From Anaerolineae bacterium (GTDB lineage: Bacteria; Chloroflexota; Anaerolineae; Promineifilales; Promineifilaceae): a stretch of 33,248 bases of DNA. Positions 16,454 to 23,653 of this stretch are shown piece after piece. The stretch is from contig JAUIAP010000056.1 in assembly GCA_030425205.1 (NCBI GenBank), positions 1-33,248 of the forward strand. The letters run 5' to 3'. Position 1 is the first letter of the stretch. Every line of letters starts with the position of its first letter. The translations under genes were made by a program, and so were the position numbers. The notes below the pieces were generated by a model. It saw only the letters and a list, made by a program, of their open reading frames with translations, was not told where the DNA came from and ran no database searches.

Positions 16454-17599
16454 TTACGCCGGTACGGCAACCCGCTCATCAAACGCCGCCATCGCCTTCT
16501 CCATAAAGAAATCCTCAATCGCCGCGACCACGGCGTCGATCTGCTCGTCTGTCAGTTCGGCAAACATGGGCAGAGAGAGAATTTCGCGGGCGTACCGTTC
16601 CGTGACGGGGAAATCGCCTGCTTCATAGCCAAGTTCGGCGTAGGCAGGTTGCAGATGGATCGGGATAGGATAGTGGATGACGGTGCCGATGCCGCGCTCT
16701 TTGAGGTACGCTTGCAACTCATCGCGCCATGCGGTACGGACGACGTAAACATGGTGGACGGGGCTGACGGTTTCGGCCGATTTTGGTAACACCAGCGGTG
16801 TATCCGCTAGTTGCGCGGCATACTGTGCCGCATGAGCCCGCCGCGCCTTTCCCCACGCATCGAGATAGGGAAGCTTCGCGCATAACACCGCGGCCTGGAG
16901 CGTGTCCAACCGATGGTTGTAGCCGATCATGTCGTGGTGATATTTTTTGGTCGAGCCATAATTGCGTAATAAGCGCAGCTTTTCCGCAATCGCGGGGTCA
17001 TCTGTCACAAGCACGCCCGCATCTCCAAACGCGCCCAAATTCTTGGCTGGGTAGAGGCTAAATGCGGCGGTGTGACCAAACGAACCGACGCGCCGACCTT
17101 TATATAGCGCGCCATGTGCTTGCGAGGCGTCTTCGATGACAACCAAATCGTGCTGTATGGCGAGTGCCAAAATTGCGTCCATGTCAACGGCGTGACCATA
17201 GAGATGAACGGGCATAATAGCGGCCGTGCGCTCGGTGATGGCGTCGGCGACAAGCGCGGTGTCCATCATATAGGTGTCGGGATCAATATCGACCAACACG
17301 GGGGTTGCGCCACAATAGCTAATTGCCAGCGCGGAGGCGATAAATGTGTTGGCGGGAATGATGACTTCATCCCCCTCACCAATGTCGTGGGCGCGGAGTG
17401 CCATCTCCAACGCTGAGGTGCCAGAGTCCACGCCGACGCCGTAGGCAACGCCGCAATAGTCGGCAAACGCCTGTTCAAATTGAGCAACTTCGTCACCCAT
17501 AATAAAGGCGGTGCGCTCGATCACGCGCTGCATGGCGTTGTCGATGTCATTGCGTAAGGTGTGATATTGTGCTTTTAGATCAACGAATGGTACGTTCAT
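16454..17599 (-). CDS. DegT/DnrJ/EryC1 sugar aminotransferase
   Basis: It is a PLP-dependent enzyme that transfers an amino group, usually from glutamate, to a keto-sugar nucleotide. The 381-aa sequence has the family layout: VPFVDLKAQYHTLRNDIDNA at the start, YGVGVDSGTSALEMALRAH, DEVIIPANTFIASALAISY, VHLYGHAVDMDAI, LVVIEDASQAHGALYKGRRV, then SLYPAKNLGAFGDAG near residue 183 with the Lys that forms the internal aldimine. The C-terminal GIGTVIHYPIPIHLQPAY is also typical. The next gene upstream is a Gfo/Idh/MocA oxidoreductase. That pair recalls WbpB/WbpE, which make a 3-amino sugar from UDP-GlcNAc uronate, so an amino-uronic sugar is a fair guess. WbpA and WbpD partners are not in the window. 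The C-terminal Ala-rich tail is slightly extended. Confidence 0.92.
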   Translation of the reverse strand: MNVPFVDLKAQYHTLRNDIDNAMQRVIERTAFIMGDEVAQFEQAFADYCGVAYGVGVDSGTSALEMALRAHDIGEGDEVIIPANTFIASALAISYCGATPVLVDIDPDTYMMDTALVADAITERTAAIMPVHLYGHAVDMDAILALAIQHDLVVIEDASQAHGALYKGRRVGSFGHTAAFSLYPAKNLGAFGDAGVLVTDDPAIAEKLRLLRNYGSTKKYHHDMIGYNHRLDTLQAAVLCAKLPYLDAWGKARRAHAAQYAAQLADTPLVLPKSAETVSPVHHVYVVRTAWRDELQAYLKERGIGTVIHYPIPIHLQPAYAELGYEAGDFPVTERYAREILSLPMFAELTDEQIDAVVAAIEDFFMEKAMAAFDERVAVPA

Positions 17600-17608
17600 T
17601 TTAATAAT

Positions 17609-17660
17609 GGAGCGCGGACGCCTCGTCCGCCGTAAAGATCGGATGAGGCGTCTGCGCTCC
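17609..17660. repeat. Dispersed hairpin repeat, copy 2 (imperfect 21-bp stem)
   Basis: The arms 17609-17629 and 17640-17660 match at 19 of 21 positions, starting GGAGCGCGGACGCC and ending GGCGTCTGCGCTCC. The left arm contains its own GCGGACG/CGTCCGC mini-hairpin, as in the copy at 5970-5986. It separates the oxidoreductase and aminotransferase genes, 6 bp after the former's stop side. There is no T-run, so termination is doubtful. Confidence 0.85.
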
Positions 17661-17665
17661 TAGGG

Positions 17666-18742
17666 TTAGTCTGCTGCCATTGCTAACTCTGCATACGACG
17701 TTGTGATGGCAATCGGCTCAATTTCAATGGGTGCGCCGTTATGGGCGAGCGAGCGGTCAATGGCGCGTAAAATTTGGACGACTTCGAGGCCGTTTTGTGC
17801 GTCGGTATTGGGCTGCGTGCCATTTAGGACGCAGTCGATAAAGTGGCGGCATTGATTTTTGAGCGGCTCGCTGGGCGCGATGCGCGGGCTGATGATGTCG
17901 CCATCGCGCATTAGGAATTGATATTCACCAAAGCTTTCCGCTTCTGGTTCCGCTTGGACGACCCCCTTCTCGAAAATTTTCAACCGCTCCAGCGAACTCG
18001 CGTCATCAAAGACGATGCGGCGATTGCTACCGACGGCGACCAGCTCACGCACTTTGTTGGGATCGGCCCAACTGACGTGAATATTGCCAACGATATGGTC
18101 GCCATAGTGCAGGGAGATAAAGCCGACATCTTCGCGGCAGTTGCCCAAAATGGGAGAGCCAACCGCGCTGACCCATTGCGGCATTCGGCCGATCAGATAG
18201 TTAAAAATCGAAATATCATGTGGTGCCAAATCCCAAATCGCATTGACATCGTGGCGAATCGGACCGAGATTTGTGCGGCGGCTGTATAGATAGTAGAGTT
18301 GCCCCATTGCGTCTGCATCGATGAGCTGTTTTAGCTTAAGCACGGCGCCGTTATAAAGAAAGGTGTGACCAACCATCAACGTTAAGTCGCGCCGTTCGGC
18401 CGCGTCGATCAGCTCTAAGCTGTCGGCAACAGATGTTGTCATCGGCTTTTCGACGAGGACAGGTTTGCCCGCCTCAAGCGCAGCGAGAACGGCATCGTAG
18501 TGACCATGTGCACCCGTGCAGACGACGACCGCATCGACGTTTGGGTCGTTCAATGCTTCCGCTAACTGTGTCGTTAATCCCGCATTGGGAAACCGTCGAC
18601 CGACTTCCGCCAGCCGCTCGCCCCGCTGGTCACAAATTGTGGCGACATACGTTTCTGGCAGCTCCTCAAAGACCCGCACATAGTTCACGCCCCAATAGCC
18701 GCAGCCGATGATGGCGATCCCGAGTTGATTGTTTTTGTTCAT
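17666..18742 (-). CDS. Gfo/Idh/MocA family sugar-nucleotide oxidoreductase
   Basis: It is an NAD(P)-dependent dehydrogenase of 358 aa. The Rossmann segment is LGIAIIGCGYWGVNYVRVFE at residues 7-26. The family's EKP motif (PVLVEKPMTTSVADS, near residue 97) supplies the catalytic Lys. The C-terminal alpha/beta domain has GHTFLYNGAVLKLKQLI, YLYSRRTNLGPIRHDVNAIW and DLAPHDISIFNYLIG, where the Asp and His are typical of the active site. Members oxidise sugars or sugar nucleotides at C-3 or C-2. With the DegT aminotransferase downstream, a WbpB-like 3-dehydrogenase step is the best guess. The start is ATG 18742. The upstream gap holds heptad repeats. The substrate cannot be read from the sequence. 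Confidence 0.9.
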   Translation of the reverse strand: MNKNNQLGIAIIGCGYWGVNYVRVFEELPETYVATICDQRGERLAEVGRRFPNAGLTTQLAEALNDPNVDAVVVCTGAHGHYDAVLAALEAGKPVLVEKPMTTSVADSLELIDAAERRDLTLMVGHTFLYNGAVLKLKQLIDADAMGQLYYLYSRRTNLGPIRHDVNAIWDLAPHDISIFNYLIGRMPQWVSAVGSPILGNCREDVGFISLHYGDHIVGNIHVSWADPNKVRELVAVGSNRRIVFDDASSLERLKIFEKGVVQAEPEAESFGEYQFLMRDGDIISPRIAPSEPLKNQCRHFIDCVLNGTQPNTDAQNGLEVVQILRAIDRSLAHNGAPIEIEPIAITTSYAELAMAAD

Positions 18743-18762
18743 GTTTTGGCTCCGTTAGGTAG

Positions 18763-18835
18763 GAAGTGATAAGTGATTAGTGGAGAGTGGAGAGTGAGAA
18801 GATTTCAAATTTGCATCTTGCTCATCACTCTCCAC
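18763..18835. repeat. Heptad repeats with an inverted copy, upstream of the oxidoreductase gene
   Basis: GAAGTGA, TAAGTGA, TTAGTGG, AGAGTGG, AGAGTGA lie in strict seven-base register from 18763 to 18797. GTGGAGAGTG (18780-18789) is mirrored by CACTCTCCAC (18826-18835), so a 10-bp stem with a long loop could form. Confidence 0.85.
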
Positions 18836-18847
18836 GCCCTACTGTTC

Positions 18848-19513
18848 TCACCGCGCCCCATCTCCCTTCAAAACAGCCGGAATCGTGAGCAAAAAGAGCT
18901 TCACATCGAGCCAGAAGGAGCGGGTGCGGACATAGTTAATGTCGATTTCCATTTGTTCATCAAAGGTGACGCGGCCGCGACCATACACTTGCCATGGGCC
19001 AGTCAAGCCGGGCAGGGCGTGCAGGCGTTCGCCGTGCCACGTGTCGTATTCGTCCACCTCATAGGTAGGAACGGGACGCGGACCGACAAAGCTCATTTCG
19101 CCGCGTAAAATGTTGATCAGTTGCGGCAGTTCGTCGAGACTGGTGCGGCGTAGAATTCGGCCGATTCTTGTCACGCGCGGATCGTCCCGCAGCTTGATCT
19201 CATCCGCCTCTGGATCGAGATCGCCGCGCACGTAGGCTTGAATGTGATCGGCGTGTTTCTGCTGGTTCACGTCGCTGTACATCGTGCGAAATTTCCAGAC
19301 TTCAAACAGTTGGCGCGCCCAGTCCATTTGGCGCGGGTCGTACTGTGCACCGACGCGCTGCTGGCGGAAGAAGACAGGGCCGCGAGAATCTAGCTTGATC
19401 AGCAATGCGATTAGCAGCCAAAGCGGTACGCTGATTAACAGCATGAGTGCGGCAACGACGACATCAAACAGGCGTTTTAGAAATAGGTCTTGAGGCGTTG
19501 GATGTGTGTTCAT
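18848..19513 (-). CDS. Priming sugar phosphotransferase (bacterial sugar transferase family)
   Basis: It transfers a sugar-1-phosphate to undecaprenyl phosphate, the first step of repeat-unit assembly at the inner membrane face. The sequence has a single N-terminal hydrophobic segment (FDVVVAALMLLISVPLWLLIALLI), then SRGPVFFRQQRVG, VWKFRTMYSD, RIGRILRRTSLDELPQLINI, LRGEMSFVGPRPVP, and LPGLTGPWQVYGRGRVTFDE, the canonical order of the catalytic domain. It lacks the four-helix N-terminal module of WcaJ, so it is the short form. I prefer ATG 19513 (about 221 aa). The frame can be extended to ATG 19561, overlapping the Wzz-like gene by 26 bases. One TCGGCCGA reads as Ile-Gly-Arg. The particular sugar is unknown. 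Confidence 0.92.
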   Translation of the reverse strand: MNTHPTPQDLFLKRLFDVVVAALMLLISVPLWLLIALLIKLDSRGPVFFRQQRVGAQYDPRQMDWARQLFEVWKFRTMYSDVNQQKHADHIQAYVRGDLDPEADEIKLRDDPRVTRIGRILRRTSLDELPQLINILRGEMSFVGPRPVPTYEVDEYDTWHGERLHALPGLTGPWQVYGRGRVTFDEQMEIDINYVRTRSFWLDVKLFLLTIPAVLKGDGAR

Positions 19514-19535
19514 GATAGATGGGATAAGTTCGCTA

Positions 19536-20846
19536 CTACGCATGGGCTGGTTGGAGTCCATTTCGGCCGAATGCCGACACCTCTTCTCCCGCGTTGACGA
19601 CGACGCCTAACGGCTTGACGTTCATGTTGCTCAACTGTAACTGCACCGCCTCCAGCGTCTCGCGGCGCGACTGTTGCTTATCAACGACGAGCAGCACCCC
19701 ATCGACGCTTGGCATCAGCACCTGTGCATCAGAAAATTGCAGCATGGCGGGACTATCAACCAAAATCACGTCGTAGTGACGGCGCAGGTCGTCAAAAATC
19801 TGCTTGACCGTCGGGTTATAGAGCAATCGCCCCGTGCGCAACGAGCCAGCTGGCATAACGGAGATGAGCGGCAGGCCGCTGGGCTTGATCACTTGATTGA
19901 CGGTTGCATTGTTGCTGAGTAGATTGCTCAACCCCTTGTCGTGATGCACCCCGAGCAGTTCGGCCGCCTGAGGGGCACGGAGATTGGCATCGATTACCAG
20001 CACGCGCTTGCGAGCGGTTGCCAGTGCGAATGCGAGATTGATCAGGATTGTCGTCTTGCCCTCACCCTGCTCTGCGCTTGTCACCAGCAGCACCTCAGTC
20101 GCCGCACCCCCTTGCCTTTGAAACAACGTTGAATAGAGACTGCGGAACGCCTCGACTTCCGGTAGCCCCAGCAGCGTATGATCGAGATCGTTTTGAATGA
20201 AGGGGACTTCAGCTAGAGTTGGCAACTTGACCAACTCGGAGATAGAGCGCGTGTCACTCAAAGATGTGTCCAGTCCATCAAAGACAAAGGCGAGTGCGAG
20301 TGCGCCCAAGCTGCCCAAAAGAGTCGCCAATGCGAGATTGAGCGTCCAGTTGGGATATTTGGCGGTGCTGGGCGGATCGGCCGAAAATGCGATCAACAGC
20401 GTATAGCCACTGATTGGATTGGCGACGTTTGCCCGCCCCATATCGACGCCGAGCAGCAAATCTGCCAACGCATTCGCCGCATCGGCCGCCTGTTGTGCGT
20501 CGGTCATGCGTGCTGAAACGGTCATCAATTCGCTGTTGGGAATGGTATCGACGATAAATTCTGCATCGCCTCCGAAACCCAACAGCCCATCGACGCGCTG
20601 CCGATAGATGGCTGACTCGGCCAGATTTGCATAGGTATTCATCAGGCGGTCCGCATATTCAGTGTCGTAGTTAACAATACCGCCCCCATCTTCGCGCACC
20701 GTCGTCAAGCGTAACTGGGTCGTCGCCTCATAAACGGGCATACGCAGGGCGGTCCCGATGGTCGTGATCGCCAGCGTCAAAAAGAGTGTGCATATCAACA
20801 ACCAGCGTTGTCTGCGGATAATGGCTAAATAATCTCGTAATTCCAT
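19536..20846 (-). CDS. Wzz/CpsD-type chain-length determinant with BY-kinase-like ATPase
   Basis: It is the first gene of the operon. Residues 1-200 form a polysaccharide co-polymerase module (Wzz): MELRDYLAIIRRQRWLLICT, two hydrophobic segments near 15-34 and 167-190, and an external domain between. Residues 230-436 are a cytoplasmic CpsD/CapB-like ATPase: VEAFRSLYSTLF, Walker A SAEQGEGKTT near 252-262, Walker A' VLVIDANLRAP near 280-290, and Walker B VILVDSPAM near 360. The product is 436 aa. The usual tyrosine cluster of BY-kinases is absent; the last residues are GEEVSAFGRNGLQPAHA without Tyr. The first Asp of the A' motif is kept, but the second is Asn. So it may be an ATPase scaffold rather than an autokinase. 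The start ATG 20846 is preceded by GGGAG. Confidence 0.9.
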   Translation of the reverse strand: MELRDYLAIIRRQRWLLICTLFLTLAITTIGTALRMPVYEATTQLRLTTVREDGGGIVNYDTEYADRLMNTYANLAESAIYRQRVDGLLGFGGDAEFIVDTIPNSELMTVSARMTDAQQAADAANALADLLLGVDMGRANVANPISGYTLLIAFSADPPSTAKYPNWTLNLALATLLGSLGALALAFVFDGLDTSLSDTRSISELVKLPTLAEVPFIQNDLDHTLLGLPEVEAFRSLYSTLFQRQGGAATEVLLVTSAEQGEGKTTILINLAFALATARKRVLVIDANLRAPQAAELLGVHHDKGLSNLLSNNATVNQVIKPSGLPLISVMPAGSLRTGRLLYNPTVKQIFDDLRRHYDVILVDSPAMLQFSDAQVLMPSVDGVLLVVDKQQSRRETLEAVQLQLSNMNVKPLGVVVNAGEEVSAFGRNGLQPAHA

Positions 20847-21210
20847 TTGGGGGTTGCTCCCGTTCCCAAAAAGTTGTCAATCAACTGCGCTTGATAGGAC
20901 TATAGTCCTGTTGCGTTGCCTGTTCGTTGCCAAAAGCGTTGCGAAAAGCGTTGCAGCAGCAGAACGTGTCGTAATCGGCTGTACAAAGGCGTAAAAAATT
21001 TACGAGGGACGAGTTGCGAAATTGACTCTCGGGCCTCATCAATGGTGATGGATGTATTTGCAGACCGCGCTTAACGCAATTTCCACGAAAAAGAGCGCAA
21101 AGCCACGCTGATGCAAGTTGCATTGCAATGGGAGGATGCGTAAATTTAAGTTGTCGATAATTGGTAATTTTGTAATGGCAGTTGTTCGTAAGTAATGGAG
21201 TAGCAGCATC
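20847..21210. promoter_or_regulatory. 364-bp divergent control region between operon and regulator
   Basis: No gene is visible here. It contains the direct heptamer array and -10 at 20899-20954 (minus), a 14-bp perfect palindrome AGGACTATAGTCCT at 20896-20909, a TTGCATTGCAA inverted repeat near 21118-21128, and the leader of the regulator gene ending with GGAG before the TTG start at 21211. Confidence 0.7.
20899..20954 (-). promoter_or_regulatory. SARP-type promoter: four direct heptamers plus -10 for the polysaccharide operon
   Basis: On the + strand GCGTTGC occurs at 20913-20919, 20936-20942 and 20948-20954, and TCGTTGC at 20924-20930; starts are spaced 11, 12 and 12 bp. Read on the minus strand (GCAACGC), the last heptamer ends 8 bp before TATAGT (20904-20899), a 5/6 match to a sigma-70 -10. 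No -35 match is present. This is how SARP activators such as AfsR and ActII-ORF4 are known to bind, replacing the -35. The divergent gene encodes a BTAD protein. The -10 is also the centre of a 14-bp palindrome. Confidence 0.62.
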
Positions 21211-23100
21211 TTGGCAGCATCACTATCGTGGTTAGGAACCCCGCAGTTAATCATCAACGGTTATCAGACCGAACTTGAGCGACGGAAGGCGGTTGCGTTG
21301 CTCGCCTATCTATCGCTGTCCAAAACGCCCGTTTCGCGTGATGTGTTGGCGACGCTATTTTGGTCACAGAGTGAACGAGAACAGGCGATGGCAAATTTGC
21401 GGCGCGTCTTTTTTGTGCTCAATCGTGTTGTGCCTGAGCTTGTGCGGATCGAGCGCAAATCGGCCGAATTTTCCCCCCCTCCCAACACAACGATTGATGT
21501 CATCTTGTTTGAGCGGCAGGTCATGGATGGGATCAAGCTGCCGATCGCACAGCGCGTCGCCGCGTTACATGACGCGCTTATGCTCTATCGAGGTGACTTT
21601 CTGGAAGGGTTGACGCTGCCCGATAGTTACGCATTTGAAAGCTGGCAAGTTCAAAAATCGGCCGAATTACATGCGCTGGCGCAAGAGGCATACCGCGAGT
21701 TAATTGCGGCACTTTTTCAACTAAGGCGACAAGATGCAATGTTTCAGCAAGCGTTACTCTGGCTGGCGTTGGCTCCACAATCGGAAGAGCCATATCGCAC
21801 GCTGATGTACTTACACGCCGCTTGTGGACAGCAGCATGAAGCGATTGCCTACTATGATCGCTGTCTCGATATGCTGCAAAAACAGTTGGAGACGGTTCCC
21901 GAACCTGCCACGCTGCGACTGTATGAAGCGATTATCGGGCATGCGCCACTTCCCGCAACGGGCTATTTGCCCGTGCATACGCGCCAGACCAAGCGCAAGC
22001 CCACGACATTACCGATGCGGGTGGAAGTGATCGGCCGCGAGTCGCAACTTGACCAAATTTGTAACCAACTGATCGATCTACAGCGACGAATGCTGACGAT
22101 CAAGGGAATGGGAGGGGTTGGCAAGTCGGTTCTGGCAATTGCGGCGGCACATCAGCTACAAGATAAGTACAGCGATGGCGTGTTCTTCTGTGATTTTGCA
22201 GCACAATCAGCCAACAGATCACTATTCGATATTCTCTTGGATGCCCTCACGGTCAAGTCGCTGTCGCAAATTTCGGCCGAACAGCAGCTCGTCGCTTATC
22301 TCAAAGGACGCCATCTGCTGCTTATTCTCGATAACTTTGACCACTTTCATTCACAGGCTTCCCACCTTGTGCGTCTGCTACAAGAATGTACCTATCTCGA
22401 TCTACTTGTCACGGCGCGGGCGCGGCTTGGGTTGCGTGCGGAGTGGAACATCCAGCTTGATGGGCTGCAATGTCCAGTTGACGTCAATGAAACGGGCCAG
22501 ATGTCCGAAGCGGTGCGCCTCTTCTTGCGCCAGTCGGTGCGGCTTGGCAATCAGGCTGGCTGGAATGGGGAAGAGATGGCGGCGATCGAACAGATTTGTC
22601 AACATGTTGAAGGGCTGCCACGCGCCATCAACTTAGCGGCTGAGTGGACGGACGGCATGTCACCGCTCTATGTATTGGAAGATTTGCAGGAGGGAGATGA
22701 CTTTCTCGACTTTCTCACTCAAGAAGGCAGGCATATGTTTGAAATATCGTGGCAACAGTTGGCTCCCCGCTTTCAAAAAATTTTGGCGCAGCTTTCCGTT
22801 TTTGAGCGCGTCTTTGACCGTCATGCGGCGCGTTTTGTGACGGGGGCATCGCTGCCCCAAATGGCACGGTTAGCGGAACATTCGCTGCTACAACAATCGG
22901 CCGATGGCAACTGGCGGCTGCATCGCATCATCAAACAGTTTGCTGCCCGCAAGTTGAGTCAGCAGCCGACTGACTTGATGGAGGCCACCGCACGTTTAGA
23001 GCAGTATCAAGTTGCAAAACTCAATTTACGCGGATATATGACGACGGAGATACCCTCATCTCAGAGCCTAGCGTATTTCGCCGACAGCGAGCAGCATTGA
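21211..23100 (+). CDS. SARP/AfsR-like regulator: winged helix, BTAD and NB-ARC ATPase, shortened C-terminus
   Basis: The first 95 residues are a winged-helix DNA-binding domain of OmpR/SARP type (LIINGYQTELERRKAVALLA, LSKTPVSRDVLATLFW, QAMANLRRVFFVLNR). Residues about 100-245 form the BTAD helical domain (MLYRGDFLEGLTLPDSYAFE, PYRTLMYLHAACGQQHEAIA, YYDRCLDML). From 270 an NB-ARC/AAA ATPase follows: GRESQLDQI, P-loop GMGGVGKS near 300, Walker B HLLLILDNFD near 370, and a winged-helix end near 560. Large relatives end with TPR repeats; here the frame stops at 629, shortly after RLHRIIKQFAARKLSQQP, with a tail unlike the family. The start is TTG 21211 behind GGAG; no better ATG exists. It probably activates the divergent polysaccharide operon. 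The missing TPR part could free it from its normal ligand sensing. Confidence 0.87.
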   Translation: MAASLSWLGTPQLIINGYQTELERRKAVALLAYLSLSKTPVSRDVLATLFWSQSEREQAMANLRRVFFVLNRVVPELVRIERKSAEFSPPPNTTIDVILFERQVMDGIKLPIAQRVAALHDALMLYRGDFLEGLTLPDSYAFESWQVQKSAELHALAQEAYRELIAALFQLRRQDAMFQQALLWLALAPQSEEPYRTLMYLHAACGQQHEAIAYYDRCLDMLQKQLETVPEPATLRLYEAIIGHAPLPATGYLPVHTRQTKRKPTTLPMRVEVIGRESQLDQICNQLIDLQRRMLTIKGMGGVGKSVLAIAAAHQLQDKYSDGVFFCDFAAQSANRSLFDILLDALTVKSLSQISAEQQLVAYLKGRHLLLILDNFDHFHSQASHLVRLLQECTYLDLLVTARARLGLRAEWNIQLDGLQCPVDVNETGQMSEAVRLFLRQSVRLGNQAGWNGEEMAAIEQICQHVEGLPRAINLAAEWTDGMSPLYVLEDLQEGDDFLDFLTQEGRHMFEISWQQLAPRFQKILAQLSVFERVFDRHAARFVTGASLPQMARLAEHSLLQQSADGNWRLHRIIKQFAARKLSQQPTDLMEATARLEQYQVAKLNLRGYMTTEIPSSQSLAYFADSEQH

Positions 23101-23131
23101 TCCAGTTCGGGGCCACACAAGACAGTCTGCG

Positions 23132-23245
23132 CTATTCGAGAATCATTCGCTCCCCATCATCCAACGGGACAAGCCCAGATTTGAGGGCATAAATTGCCGC
23201 TTGTGTGCGGTCGTTCATGAGTCAGAACTTTTGGTGTAGATAAAT
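23132..23245 (-). pseudogene. Remnant of a LuxR/NarL-type response regulator C-terminus
   Basis: On the minus strand the frame ending at TAG 23134 encodes MNDRTQAAIYALKSGLVP at 23218-23165, matching the last helix and tail of NarL-type HTH domains (NRTQAAIYALKSGL). Upstream in the same frame, KF and a TGA stop (23224-23222) interrupt what would be the recognition helix end, and the receiver domain is missing. It is a fragment without a start signal, lying directly after the shortened regulator gene. Confidence 0.65.
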
Positions 23246-23429
23246 ACCAATTCCCAGATGAAACAGTCTGTTCAAGCCGAAATCCACCATCGTCAGCCAT
23301 TACATTGGCAGAGAAGCGCAATACCAATCGGGACGGCTATCAGCCATTCGGCCGATAGCTCTTTTATTTTGGATCGTTTTTGGATCGTTGTTCTTTATCC
23401 TTGTTTGTACAGAGCTGAATAGCGTGTTG
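23246..23429. other. Non-coding stretch between regulator remnant and 61-aa gene
   Basis: No gene is supported. A TCGGCCGA palindrome occurs at 23348-23355, the only copy outside coding-like sequence. TTTTGGATCG is directly repeated near 23367-23387. A 48-codon minus-strand frame here has no recognisable product. Confidence 0.5.
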
Positions 23430-23450
23430 ACGCAAACAGAACGTTTGCGT
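23430..23450 (+). promoter_or_regulatory. Perfect 8-bp inverted repeat before the 61-aa gene, possible operator
   Basis: ACGCAAAC (23430-23437) and GTTTGCGT (23443-23450) flank a five-base spacer. TTGACG at 23427-23432 and TTGAAT at 23450-23455 are 17 bp apart and could be a -35/-10 pair that encloses the repeat, but the transcript would then begin only a few bases before ATG 23468. The assignment is weak. Confidence 0.35.
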
Positions 23451-23467
23451 TGAATCTGGGAAATGAG

Positions 23468-23653
23468 ATGAGCGAACAACAATATAGCACCTACGTGTTA
23501 CGCATGTGGCGAGATGGAATTGAGTGGCGAGCATCGTTAAAAGATGCGCGAGATGGCAAGCAGCACAACTTTGTGTCGCTGGAGCCGCTCGTCGAATTTT
23601 TACACATGGAGCCGGGGCGAGAGTCGCCCACGAGCAACGGAGACAAAAGATGA
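23468..23653 (+). CDS. Small conserved-type hypothetical protein (61 aa)
   Basis: The product MSEQQYSTYVLRMWRDGIEW and following residues (WRASLKDARDGKQHNFVSLE, then PLVEFLHMEP) has the pattern YxxYxLRxWR...WRASL-x-D-x-R-x-G...F-x-x-L-x-x-L-x-x-F-L. I recall small proteins of this pattern being frequent in Chloroflexota (recollection, unverified). No function is known to me. There is no signal peptide. Its stop overlaps the ATG of the giant secreted protein by four bases (ATGA), so translation of the two is coupled. An in-frame earlier start (23450) exists, but ATG 23468 gives the motif directly at the N-terminus. A regulatory or chaperone-like role for the large downstream gene is possible but unsupported. 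Confidence 0.7.
   Translation: MSEQQYSTYVLRMWRDGIEWRASLKDARDGKQHNFVSLEPLVEFLHMEPGRESPTSNGDKR

Noticed and set aside
20896..20909. 14-bp palindrome as an independent repressor operator
   Set aside because: Possible, but it coincides with the proposed -10, so the palindrome may be incidental; no other copy was seen in the window. Kept only as a note in the promoter entry.
23160..23303. 48-codon minus-strand frame
   Set aside because: No motif or ribosome-binding site; it overlaps the clearer LuxR-tail remnant in another frame.
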